From assembly GCA_021904315.1 (NCBI GenBank), contig CM038914.1, positions 9,920,001 to 9,984,000 on the forward strand: a stretch of 64,000 bases of DNA. Direction: 5' to 3'. Positions 46,631 to 59,454 of this stretch are shown here, one piece after another. The stretch's first letter is position 1, and the number at the start of each line of letters is the position of its first letter. The notes beneath the pieces are model-generated. The model was not told where the DNA came from, did no database searches, and saw nothing but the letters and a program-made list of their open reading frames with translations. The position numbers and the translations under genes are program-made. The DNA is from Sphagnum magellanicum. Taxonomy: Eukaryota; Streptophyta; Sphagnopsida; Sphagnales; Sphagnaceae.

Positions 46631-49600
46631 TCATGTTGAGATCTCCCACACCATGCGGTCCCTGGCAGTGATCTTGGTACTATTGGAAAGCCCCCCCATG
46701 AGCCAGGGGTTTTAAGCCATCCACCCTAGCCTATTTTAAGCTATTCTCACTTAACTCATCCTCGATTATTTCAAACTATTGTACCCTTGGTGCATCAAGA
46801 TGATTTTTGCCACGTTTAAACTTGGCAGCTCAATATGCAATATAACTGGGGCACAGATGTCCAATCAGGAAGAGACACATCAGTGAGTTAGTCAGTAAGG
46901 CTTGTTACTATACAAAATATCTCTGCAGTGTATGTTAACTGGTATGAATATTCCCAGGGATATTGAAATCCTTTTTATTAGAGTTACCCATAAAGTCAAT
47001 AAATTAGGGGAGTTCCATTTCCCCCCCCCCAAAAAGTTTTGGCCAAACCATGGACGGGAACCCCCTAATTTGTGTCCAAGTACGGTTTGGACACAAGTTT
47101 CAGATGGAGGTCTTTGAAAGCATGTAAAATTTTGATCTGGGCCTGGAAAGAATCCTGAAAATTGATGTCCTACTTTAGGATAAAACACATGGTGAGATCA
47201 AATAATTGGGATAAGTTAATTGGTTGTCTATAAAAGTTGTGATTAAAACAAAAAAAAGCCTAGATGGCAATCTATCATGATATGCGAGCTATTGTTATGG
47301 CCATTAGGTATTTGGTGCAAAATATTTATTATTATTATTGTCATTTGTTGGTATAACCCAAAACAGAAGTTTAGTTTTGTTGTTTATCCGGAAAGAGTGG
47401 TTTTACAGTTTGATCATTTTCGGTTTGAGATTCCACAGCACACTGAGGAACAAGTAGCTAAAGACATGGTCGGTCGCTCATCATAGTGATTAAGGATCTT
47501 AATGTACCAAACTCCAATAATTTCCCAACTTGATTGTGCAACCAAGCAATCAATTTAATGAGAGAACCATACTTGAATTTTAGATGTATATCCATAAATA
47601 CTCATATTCATTCTCATACAAAGAGATATAATAATATTTACTACAATAGAGGTATCAATAAAGTCACCCTCTCTTTCACCCCCTATCCCCTCTTTGAGTG
47701 GTATCCACAAACTAATGAAATTTGATTACATCTGAGTATAAAATGCTGAAACTCCGCATTTTAATGCACAAGGTTCGAAAAAAATTATAATGTCCGTCCA
47801 GGTAGGAGCAGTGAAAATATATGTAGCAGCAGTGGAGGCGCTCAGGAAAAAAGGAAAGACAGGATGAAACTCAATTTTCCACCAAAATTGGTGGAAAAAC
47901 TAGTTTGGGTCCCAGTTATTTTGTTTTGTAAAATTTTCATTCCCAGTTACGCGTTTGATGCCCTATTATGCCGAAACTGCCCGTTCTCGCCCCTAATCGC
48001 CTGACTTTACGGCTAACTTTAATATAATAAATTATTAAGAAATTATGAAGTAAGTATTTAAATTAATTTATTCCTCATCTTTCCATACAGGCATATTTAA
48101 CTTTTTAGCAAAAAAAATTGAGACAAACAAGTCGCTTTAATTTTGTCTCAGATATCATCTCCATACAACAGTAAAATGCACTCCAAATGATCTCAATGTA
48201 TAATAAGAGTTGGCAACTGACATTATTAGAGACTTTCTCTCTAAGATTTACTCCTACAAATTTGATCTCTTTATTTATTTTGAAGGAGTTTTTAGCAAAT
48301 TATCCTTTGGATTGAAGGATTCATTGTATTATTGCTCTTCAAGTTGGAAGGACCTTGAAATTGTTTTGGTCATCAGATTATACCCGTGTGTACAGCAGAT
48401 ATCACTTTTCTCATCAGACCCCCACTGGATATCTGGGTGGTTCCTTGTTTCTTCCAAGGTATCCATCAAAGGTAACCATGGTAAAGTATCCGCTAGCTGA
48501 ACAAGCAGTTCCTGGAAAGAACAGGTAACCTGGTGTATCCGGGTCCTGCCTGAGAACTCACAGGTCTTTGACCAGGGTTTAGGTTAAGGTTATATTATGC
48601 AACCAATTAATAATTAAATAATTTTAAACGTATATAAATTTCCATTTTCATTTATTTAAAGATGGTAACCATGATCAAAGAACTGGTTCCACATGTCCAA
48701 CTATTGTGATATACAAAGGAACTAGCTAACAAATATTCAATGACCAAGTTTTCTTACAACCTTTTTGGTCAATTTCATTGCATAGTTATTTTGTCAATTT
48801 CCAAAGGATATGGCTAGTCAACATCAAATGTTGTAGTGCGTCCTCCAAGTGGGTGAAAACATAGCTAGCTTTCCATCACAAAATTAGGAAACTTTTGTGT
48901 GGCATTCTTTGTTCCATATCTTGCAAAACTAAGAACGAGGAAAACTTGTAATATTTTGGTATTAAAGTGTTTAGGTATTGTTGAATCCAATAGGGTAATG
49001 ATTGTGACAACCAGGCCTATAGCAAAGTTAGAGTTTGGCCTTGGCATAATGCCCTAATAAATAACTCCTTGGAAAGTTTTATATATTTTTTCTTTTGTTA
49101 CATTTAATATTGTGTGATTGATTTTGTAGGTTTAAAATTGCTTAATGGTAGGCAATCTTTAGAAAGTGGGGCCCATGTTCATAATAGACCTCCTACCTCA
49201 TGGGCACCAAATGTCCCATGTCCCCCCAACTTATCATGTTTCATCGAACCTCATAGTTCCCATCGCCTATTTGCCTTATCATGTGCCACTACATATCTAT
49301 TTTACACCTCATCCCCCACACAAACCACAAACCACCCACTAGTTACCCCTCCCATTTTAACAAATCACACATCACCTACTAGTTCTCCCTACTAACCCCC
49401 AACCTTTCATGTGAATGTGAGGTCCCAATTTTACATTTTCCCAAATTCGATCATGCACACATTTTCCCTCTCCCACTTTATTAGTCCTTACAGTTGGCCA
49501 TCATTGTACCCCACCAACCTACCCCCATTTGTTCAACACACTTTCAACCTCCACTTAAAATCTTGTGCCCCACCTATGGGCGCCAATTTATTAGTCGAAG

Positions 49601-50934
49601 GTTAACTTGTCATTAGTGTTCATGTTAAACATCCAATTCATCCAATCCAAACCCTTGTGATCATCCCAGTTCAATACCTTCCATTATTCCTACCCTGCTT
49701 ACATTAACTTAGACATGGGTTTCATCATTAGATGTCCTTGGGTCCTTTCATTTAGGCTTTTGTCGTGCTCAATTATACAATCACACCCCCACCACTTTAC
49801 AACATGATGTACAAATGGCATTTCCTTTTCCATTGGATAAGTTAATGCAAAACTTATTCCTCTTACTACCCCAATGGTGTTTCACTTTGCCCCTTCATGG
49901 TAGGGCGACATGTATAGGGAAACATATATTTGACTCAAATGTTTTTTAGTAAGTAATTGGGAAAACTTGCATGAAAAGTTTATTTTACAGGCCCAAGCTT
50001 TGGTGGCCAACTCAAATTCAATCCCTTTTCCCCAACATGATCTTCTAATTCACAAACATTTATTCCATAATTTAATTAGTGGGCATGTAAGGGAATACTC
50101 TTGGGCAATTCACAGTTTGGCATTATTTTTTCCTACGCCCATGTCCTCCGACACCACCTCAACTTTCACTGCAATACACCTTAAATCGAATGGTTACTTC
50201 CTACTTTTCCTTAAAACACAACGACACATCTTGGGTTTTACAATTGGTTAATAAAATGATTTTTTTTTCTATAATTATAATTACAAGTTCATGTTAATGA
50301 ATGTGTAGTTGTAAAAGACATGGTGCCACATGGCATTATCACTTTACAATTATAGTTGATATCACAACTTAATGGTTTTTACACAAATATCAAATTTTCA
50401 AAATTTTATTCTTAATGTATTTTTAATTATCCAAAATTAGGTAATAACAAAATTCCATTCATTCTTGCAACTTTTGGTGAATAATAACAACTTATGGTCG
50501 TATGATGTTGACGTTGCATGCCACATGCCAACGAAGTTAACTAATAATTGTAACACTTCATGATTTGTGACATTAACTTGACATCATGATTCATATCATT
50601 GATTTGATGAATTAATCTCATTTATTAGGTAGTTGAAAATATTGTTGTCCTTTGTGATTAATAACAACTATGTCTTCCACGTGATGATGACATGGCATGC
50701 CATTTGGCAATAAATTGTCACAAATTTTCATGGTAATCCATGATTTTTTGTGTGTCTTGAATTTATGGCACCAATATTTGTCATGGCATACCATTGTTTT
50801 TGTGTGCCATGAGGTTTTGAAGTCATGAATTCACATGCATGTGTATGTGTATTAAACAATCTATTGTTAATTGTAATTATGACTACAATATTAATAATCA
50901 TTTTGAAAAAAGTGACACATAACTCCTTGACTTT
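46631..50934. other. Intergenic, dispersed repeats, no gene supported
   Basis: The block at 47655-47765 (AAAGTCACCCTCTCTTTCAC..GGTATCCACAAA) repeats one at 19707. 49110-50250 holds C-rich, unrecognised sequence. Open frames of 60-96 codons (for example 48210-48500 and 49114-49395) show no domain and are not called. Confidence 0.45.
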
Positions 50935-51200
50935 TAACTATTTAACACATTAGTTTAGGTTAACATACTTATTAAGTTAACCTATGTATGTAGGCTACTT
51001 AATAAAAACCTACTTCGTAATATAAGTTACCTTGTAAGTTACTTAACTAAATATAATAAATTTACTACATCTAATATGTTTAAATATACCTAAAATAGGT
51101 TACCCTATTAATAAGTTAACCTAGGTAGGCTTGCCTAAATTCCTAGCTTTAGGGTTTTTGCCAAGTCAACCTAGGTAGGTAGGCTTGCCTAGGTTCTTAG
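50935..51200. repeat. GTTAACCTA/GTAGGC-type degenerate array
   Basis: AGTTAACCTATGTATGTAGG, AGTTAACCTAGGTAGGC and CAACCTAGGTAGGTAGGC recur with TTAAGT spacers. The type resembles the arrays at 290-790 and beside hAT copy 2, but no hAT fragment is visible here. Confidence 0.6.
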
Positions 51201-52550
51201 CTTTAAGTTCAAGGGTGTTATTTCGTGAACATGTGAACGTGAATGGTGAACACGTGCACATGCACAAGTGAACCCAAGGGATTTTTTTCAATAATATCTT
51301 GTTGACGTCAATGGAATATTATTTGACACATAAGATAAAATATTTGGTGATGTGGAAGAATATTTTGCCACATGTTGTCGATGAATGATTTTCTTGGATG
51401 TAAAAAAAATGATTTAAAAAAAATGGAAGAACTTTCAAATGAACATTGGCAACAAATCAAATTGCATTTTCCCCCTTCTACTACTAATTTTCTCAATCTA
51501 TATTTGAAATTGCATTTACTCCACCTTTACTACTTAGTTGAATTTTTTCTACCTCTACCATGTTTTTGCATTTATTCCATTCTTATTGCCTTATATGCCA
51601 TTGATTCACATGGACATTTGACAATATTGCTTTTGTTCAATTCAACATAAGTATATAAATCTACCAAGGTTGGTGCACCATGTGTTGAAGCAAAAAAAAG
51701 GTTTTTGGCACCTTTATTAAAAATCCTACCCCTTGGTTTCAGACATGTATTATGTGGCAAAATATTATCTATAAAAAAAAACATATTTTGCACTGCCATG
51801 TCATTTGTGGTTATTGTCATCCTAGCTGTTGTAATGGGAGATAAGTTAAACATAGATGTAACATGAACTTATCAACAAAACATAGGTGGTCAGATATAAT
51901 AATTATCTATATAATACAAAAAAACTTATAACAAAAGACATTTTAACCGTTCTAACAATATTATTGTGAAGTAGTTATTTTAAAAACATACTGAAAAATT
52001 GATGCATAGTTTGTAGATGTATACTACAAAAGGTTAAGTAATTAAGGGCATCACTATAAAAATGTAAAAAGCAAATGTGAGAAATTGACAAGTACACTAT
52101 TATGAATATTTATTTGCAACCTAGCAATGCCACTTTCCATAAAAAAATTAATTGTCATTGTCATTAAATGTAACAAGACTATGGCCATTGTTACACATGT
52201 TAAGATATTATGATAATGCAATGCAAACCACATTTTAATTATTAGAAAGGTGGGTATTTAATCTGCAAATTTTTTTGCATACATTATTAGTTGTTGTTTT
52301 ACGATGCCATGAGTTTTTGACACAATTTTTATGCTTTCAATTATTTTGCTCCATTTTGAAAGAAAAACAAACATGGCTTGTTGAACTCTTCAAGATTTAG
52401 ACTTGTACCCTATTATTGGGAAGAAATAAATGAAGTCCATTGATGTAAAATACCAAGTACAAGTTAGATATTGGGTAACAAGGAACCATTTATAGGACTA
52501 CAAAATTTATGCGACGATGATTTGTATGTTTGATGAAGACTTTCTGAACA
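51201..52550. other. AT-rich intergenic, weak coding-like patch
   Basis: Around 51372-51870 the plus strand is open for long stretches, including a hydrophobic segment (FCTAMSFVVIVILAVVMGDK) before a stop. There is no homology I recognise and no clear gene model. Confidence 0.25.
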
Positions 52551-52557
52551 ATTTATT

Positions 52558-53110
52558 ATGGCCTCCAAGAGACAATCCATGGCCAACACACTTAACAAAT
52601 TGGAATTACAGAATTTGACTCTTGAGGCAATCCGATTATCTATTGGGATTTGTGTTTCCAAATAAGTATTCTCGAAATCACCATCAATAAAAAGTGGCAA
52701 GATAACCAAAATGACACGAAGGAAAACGAGTATGAATCACCAACATTTGTTTATTGTAAGGAAATAGATGTAATGGTGCCACTGGTCAAAACAAGCCTTC
52801 AAACTCCACTAAGAATGCAAGGATCTTGGAATGACAACAACGCCAAAATGCTAGAAGCTATGGTAGAATCATCCAGGGGAATGGATGGAAAACCAAGTCC
52901 AAGCATTAAAGGTTCTCCACAATATTACCACAGATGAGGCCATTGACGTCAATGGCATCTTAGAACCATGAGAAAATATTAGAGAATTATAGGAATGTCA
53001 TTTGTAGGACCTTGAAATGAACCAACATTGTTGAAATGAAAGAGACGAACTGGTGCGAGATGTGTATTTATCTATGTGTGTTTAGTTTTTTTATCATGGA
53101 TGCTTGATGA
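52558..53110 (+). pseudogene. Unrecognised coding-like relic with stops
   Basis: A plus-strand reading beginning ATGGCCTCCAAGAGACAATC gives a helical segment (MASKRQSMANTLNKLELQNL and on to SIGICVSK). With frame changes it later gives VQALKVLHNITTDEAIDVNG and ENIREL.ECHL.DLEMNQHC. It looks like a decayed coiled-coil-type protein exon. I do not recognise the family. Confidence 0.3.
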
Positions 53111-54823
53111 GTAATGCATTTTAAGTTTTCTTTCAGGAGTTGACAAATGAAAATTATGTTTGCTTGAATAACTGCAACCAAAAGAGAACCATAGGAAAAT
53201 AATTTGTAAGAAAATCAAACAAACTAACAAATCCAATTAGAAATTGAATTTTTTTTTTCCCACTACAATCTTGGAAATTTGTATTTGGATTGAGCTAGAT
53301 GGAAATTATATTCATTGTATGAAACATACTTTAGATAAAACAGTTGACACCAAATTCCACATAGATATGTTGAACACCAACGCAAGTAAGATATAAAAGG
53401 AGAAATGGAATATGTATGGCCATTTAGAAATAAGACAATTGGGAAATGTCTTCAAATATAATGAAAATTACATTCATAAATGGAGAACACACTCCACACA
53501 AGATTGATTTAAACTACAAAAAATATATAAAATAAAATTCCATCTCCTAATGTGGTTATTCACTATTTAAATTTGAAATTCATTATCAAGTAGCCATAAA
53601 CTTTATTGGAGATTGTTACGTATTGTTATATATATTTTAGGTATTGTTTAGGTATTGTTAGGTATAATTCCCCATTGTAGGCCACAAAAATTGTTAGAAA
53701 TATTGACAATATGAATAATTATATACATTTGTGTGTTAGGTTGCTAAACTGATAAAATTGAAAGGATTGATTAGATCCCAACAAAACCATTTTGATATAA
53801 ACGACATTGGCATAATTTATTTATGAAATTCTCCAATTCTATAATTTGAAATATGTTTCCAAAAACATGTATATTGGAATTATGGATAGAGATATTCTCA
53901 AACATAAATGCAACATTGGAAAAAGGAAGAAAACATGTAATCTCTATTTGGTATTCATATAATGTGTACAAGCCAATATGGAATTTTAATTGTAAAGAAC
54001 CCAATTCTCTTACAAAATTTCACAAATGAAAATGATGGCTTGATTGAGCATTCCCAAGAATCATATAAGTTTGAAATTGTTTTCTATGGGGACAATTTAT
54101 GAAACTTTGGATTTTCCTTGATGTGTGTTTCAATCATTACAAGGGAGAGGTCATTTTTACAACCAAGATTATTTAATGTGGAAACCTATGCAAAAACAAA
54201 GAACACTTAGAGAACATGGAATTGCATGGGTAGAATATATAACTAATCCTAGAAGTAGGATTCAAGTTGGAAAGGGCATTCCAACAAATAGCATTATACT
54301 ATCAATCTTGTTTGACAAAGCTTTTTCCAACATTGTGGTATGTGCAAGCTTTGACACAAACAACTACAAGTGTTCTAGGAAGGTGACTTAAAATGAGCTT
54401 TGAATGAAAACATACATAAAAGGAAAATCCAAGGCAAAACATAATAACATCATTAGAGCTTTCCACCCAACCTCAGGATCACCTAACAGGTTCAAAAAAC
54501 CTAATGATCCACCCCCAAACTCAAAAAAAAAATTTAAACATCTTTTAATGCTTCATCATCAATGAAAGTTTTAACTCTTGAATGGTAACCTTGGGAAATA
54601 ATCCGTGAAGGAGGTGAAGCCAAAGACTCCAGAGCTAGGGCTTGAACCTCAGCATATGATAGTAATAGAAAATAAATGGTAGGATCCTAGAATATCTCAT
54701 CCTCCCTGAATGAAAAAAAACTCTTTGGTGGAGACCGCACTTTGCAAATAAAGAGAGAGGAAAATGTGAAGCGTATAACAAAAAGAATTGAAGGAATGCA
54801 TAATATTGATGCAAGTTGGCAAC
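53111..54823. other. Intergenic, no gene supported
   Basis: AT-rich sequence. The 88-codon plus frame at 54125-54391 has no recognisable motif. No tandem or inverted structure is evident. Confidence 0.35.
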
Positions 54824-57632
54824 TCACTCATAGTTAAGCAACCTCTTGGAATGTTTCTTGACAAGAGAATTAATATCGAAGTTATGAACATGCTTAGCGT
54901 TAAGCTTAGGCATGGCCACTTCAACGAGAAGTTCCAGCACCTGCATAAAAACCTCCATATCCAACTCCAAAGCAAGGATGTGGCACCCAAGGCTTTGGCA
55001 AGCCTTGACTATGTTGCCTACAAGGTGAAAGATGGTTAGACAAATTATTTGATGCAAAGATTGTGAATGAATTTTTTGAAAAGGAACACATACATGTGGA
55101 TGTAAATAAATCCACAACAAAAGATCCTATCTTGGAATAGACATCAATCAAGGCTTGAAGAGTAGAAGGATACATTTCCTTTACAGCCCTTAAGGGTTTG
55201 CCAGCCTTGGATATAGACATAGACGCCCCATCTGTCCAATTATACAACACATCCTCATTTCAAACATTAGTAAAATTGTTCAAAAATTCATCGAACGGTG
55301 AAGAAAAAAAATAATTTCCCAATGCCCAAGGAGCTTGCATAGGGGACCCTAGCAAGAAGAGTTGCACAATTGAGGAAAGTTTGCAATGTTAAAGAAATTT
55401 TTAAACTAAAGTTGAAAAGAAGAAAAATACAAATAAAGCTTAATGGATCAAAATGGAACCTTGAGAGATGGGTCCTTGATGCTCGTTAGTGGCAATGAAT
55501 TCACCATAGCCCATTTCATTTGTATCTAGAAGCCATATCTCTTTAGATAAGATTTGACCTCTTTCAAAACTTTGAGGTCATTCGGGTGAAATAACAAGAC
55601 AACCCCATTAAAGGCCAAGAAAATATGGGAAAAATCAAAGACACCAACAATGTACTCATCAACCTTTTTATTCCACGTAAAAACATCTACGTTCCTAGAC
55701 AAAAGAGGAACAAGGAGGTTTCTTGGAATGTTTGCAAAAACAAGTTGAACCTTGCCACTAGGATTCATCTACATAAAAAGAAGAAAAAAATTAGTGCATA
55801 TAGGAAAATTTATTATAACTATGTTGTATAGGGAAAGAGAATGTAATGTAAGCATACCTTGTGAATGGACTTAGAGATTGTTTCATACTACGGGGGCCAC
55901 GTCCGGGATGAGATCTTGGTTGCCACAATGGAATGCCAAGATAATCAGGGGACCATGTGGTGGAAACCAGGAGCCTTGTTGGAGGTAACAATAATCGGAC
56001 TTGGGTGGGATAAAGAAAACTAAAATGATTCCTTTCTAGTGTTCTGGACTTCACCAAGAGGAAGGGCCAGAAGAACATGTGGGGTAGTAGCTTTTTTTTT
56101 CCTCCTCACATCGTCGATTATCTACAAAGTTTGGCTCAAAGGAACCTCCATAAAGGTGTCAAAAGAGGGAGGTTTGATCACTTTCTCCTTTGACTTTCCC
56201 TTTCTTTTGGAGGCCATTTTCCACCTCCCACCCTCAACCTATGTTTCTACAAAACTTGTAAGAGTTTCCATGAAAGCGAGTTCAATATTCTCCCTCAAGG
56301 GAATCTCCAAGGTGGGGGTGTTGTCTTTCGGACAATCGAGGTACTAGCCACATTAGAGAAGATGGGGAGCAGGGCAATCCTTGAATAGGTCCTTCTAGAA
56401 CATAATGCAATCAACCTTAGGGTCACATTAAATGTCCAAGAGATTGGGGAGCTGATCAATGGCACCATGGAATAACAAGACATGATAGAAATACCTACAA
56501 CATAATAAACATCACCTTCATAAAGAAATCTAACAATGGCTACTAATTTTCCTACTCTTAATGTCGAGACAAGGGGAAGTTATGTGGTGATGCAAATGCA
56601 AATATGCCTCCAATAAACATTTAGAAATCAATTTGAAACAACTTGAGAATGGAATAAAGTTGTATAATTGGAATACATGTACAAAACCCATTTGACAATC
56701 TCCTTGCTTCGAGTTGTTGCTCCTAAGATTTCCTTCTCCAAATGCCATCCTTAGGCTTGAATTCCCAAAAAAAGAAAGTCTCCCATATCACCAACATTCA
56801 CTATTATATATATGAGGAAAAAAATATCATATTCAGTACCTTTCACAACCAAGGAAAAATCGGATATTGTTGCATTGAAAAACTTTATCGCTTCAATCTC
56901 AAGCTGCAACAACAAGAATGAAATAAGAAGGATCATCCTTGAGAAAAAATGGAAAAAAAAAAAAAAACATCCATAAATAGAATACCTAATGCCAAAAGGT
57001 TGCCTTATGTAACCATTTATTGAATTGGGAATTAGAAAACCCGAGCATGGGAATTTTTTTGGCCTCCTGTAAAATAACATATTCATTCCATATTTTGAGC
57101 CAAGATAACTTTGTTTGACCAAGACATAGGAGTATGCGAACATCTAGAGCTTTTGTGTTAACATCTCTAGCTCCAAGTTCATATCATAATGAACTTGTAT
57201 CTCCCTAAAGAAATTGCACCCAAAGAAGGATCACATACTGACAAGTGCTTACAAAAGGTCAAGTATTGATCCTTCCTCACCTACTCCATAGCTCTCTCCA
57301 TCTACTCCTAGAGCTTCAATGGTGAGTAGTCCTTAGCATTGGGGAATTTTTCATAATACAATTTGATTGCAATGTCCCCAATTGTAAAAATCTTTTGCTG
57401 TAAAAATTAAAAAAAACAAGGATGAACAAGTGGAAAACAGAGGAAAAGAAAAGGATTGAAGGGAGTTTGATATGTGTCATACTTTATACATATATTAAAA
57501 AAAAGCTTTTGAGGTCCAAGAGGAAGGAAGCCCGGGAGTCAAGGCAAAGGCATTGTAAGGTTGCGGGCAAAGAGGATGCCCGGGAATTAAGCCAAGAAGA
57601 AGCCCGAGAGTCACATCACATATTCCCGGGAA

Positions 57633-58450
57633 TGTTAGAAAGTGTGAGGGAGTGAACCCTCACACTCCTAAGGCAACTCCCACTTGGGGAGATGGAGTAC
57701 CGGTGGACTCCCGAAACTTCAGAGAACGATTGCAGGGGTCAAAACTCAATGGCTCATGGCGTTCTTTATATCATTAGAAAGCTCTTGGAGCGTAGATGTC
57801 TAAAATGGTCTCGCATGGCTCATTTGAACATCTGAAACACAAGTTATGGCGAAAAGAAGGGGCCGGGAGTCTGCCAGTTTGACTCCCGACCACTAAAAGT
57901 CGGGAATCGACCCGATTTACTTAGCTGCAAGGGGTGTGCCACACATCGAGAGCTACAACTTTGGTTTAGACCGCATTGCGATCCGAGGTCTGCTCGCAAA
58001 GTTATGGGGCTCCAAAGTCGCAGGAGTCCCAACTGGCGCGATTTCGGGACTCCCACTCGGGAGTCCCGGGAAAAATAGCCATTTGGATGTAGCCTCCGTG
58101 GAGAGCTACAGAGTATACTATAAGGGGGAAGGTGGTGGCTTCCCCCAAGTCCGGGCCGTGGTGAGTCTTGTGTGTTCGTGTTGCCCGTGGCTTGTCCTAG
58201 CACCAAGGGTGCTCCAACTTTTCACTAACCACTTTGTGTGGGTTGTGTGCAGGCTCGTGTGAGTGAGTGAAGCTTGTCAACTCTTCCTAGTCCCATCCTG
58301 GAGCTCCAACACGCCCCTCTACCCCTCAAAGTGTTGTGAGCTAGGGAGCATGCTCCGACTCCTCCCTCTTTCGCTGCTTTTTACTTGGGCTCACATTTGA
58401 GCCCTTTGAGGAGTTGGGAGTGCGTCATTTCTTGTAAACCTCCGCCAACA
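57633..58450 (+). repeat. Dispersed repeat R1, GC-rich well preserved copy
   Basis: It starts TGTTAGAAAGTGTGAGGG and ends CTCCGCCAACA, LTR-like TG..CA ends of about 818 bp, but the flanks do not show a clear target duplication. It is clearly richer in GC than its surroundings and keeps many CG and CCGGG sites (GGGAGTCCCGGG, GACTCCCGACC). The two other copies at 29353-31080 are AT-decayed. It lies in an intron of the methyltransferase-like relic, in the opposite orientation. A solo LTR is the leading alternative. Confidence 0.7.
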
Positions 58451-59454
58451 ACACCTCCTTGAACTACTCCAAGGGGATTTTGCCAATTGATTAAATTATG
58501 AATAATTCATGAACAAGGTTGAATTTTACATAGTCTAGCTCCACCAACCTGCAAAGATATACAGAGTAATGAGAACATAATCATTTAAATTTAACTAATG
58601 TAGGAAAAAAAAAAGGTTCAATAACATATTTGTTGAGCTTTATCATGGGAATGAAGAGCTCAATAAGCCCATGAGAGATGTCAAGGATAATGGAATCAAC
58701 AAAAAATGTGCCAGGAGGGTTCATCATCATGCAAACGATTAATGTAAAGCAACCAAGCTTACAACCTATGATTCTCATCCCACACAAAAAAATGCACCTA
58801 AAAAGGGAATTGAAGTTAGGATCAACAAGCAAGAAAGACTCAAATCTCTCATTCTTAGACATCTGATGCATACTCCAAGAAGACATGTGTTGTTCTTGGA
58901 ATTCTTCCTACCCCTTCCAATTGAGAGGTGAAACATAAAATTTTGTCCCCCTCTTAATAGCCAATCTGGAACACCTATTCCATCTTGAAGATATTGATTT
59001 TGAGTGCACGATGAACAACTGGCACAAATATCATTCGGCACAAAGGAATAACCATTTGGGCTTTGTTCCTCGACACCATCTTGTCTTGTTAAGGACTTCA
59101 AAGCTGTTGAACTTGGTTTGGCTCTAAACGACTTGAATAGTCCTATTGAAGGACAAGGAGTATGCATATGGCACCACTTGGGAAGTTTGTAAAAAAATTT
59201 GGAATGTTACAAATGCACAACAAAAAATATGAAAACAATCTAGAATTTTCTAAACAAAAGGCTACCCAATGCATCAAATACTTAAAGTGTTTCCATAATC
59301 GTTCTGATGGAGATATTTTTACAAGACATGTCTTGCAAAAGTAGACACAAGAAAGTTCAACATTATTTCTTTAAAAAAAAACTAAGCTTAAAAGGTCAAG
59401 TTGACAAAAACAAAAGGAGCTAAACATCCAAGGTCCTTTCTAGGCTTGTTGAGC

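Noticed and set aside
53771..54391. Open frames of 77-88 codons on both strands
   Set aside because: No domain, no splice partners, and AT-rich composition like the surroundings.
57633..58450. Coding gene suggested by the 108- and 120-codon open frames in GC-rich DNA
   Set aside because: The region aligns with two decayed non-coding copies at 29353-31080, so the open frames reflect high GC content in a repeat.
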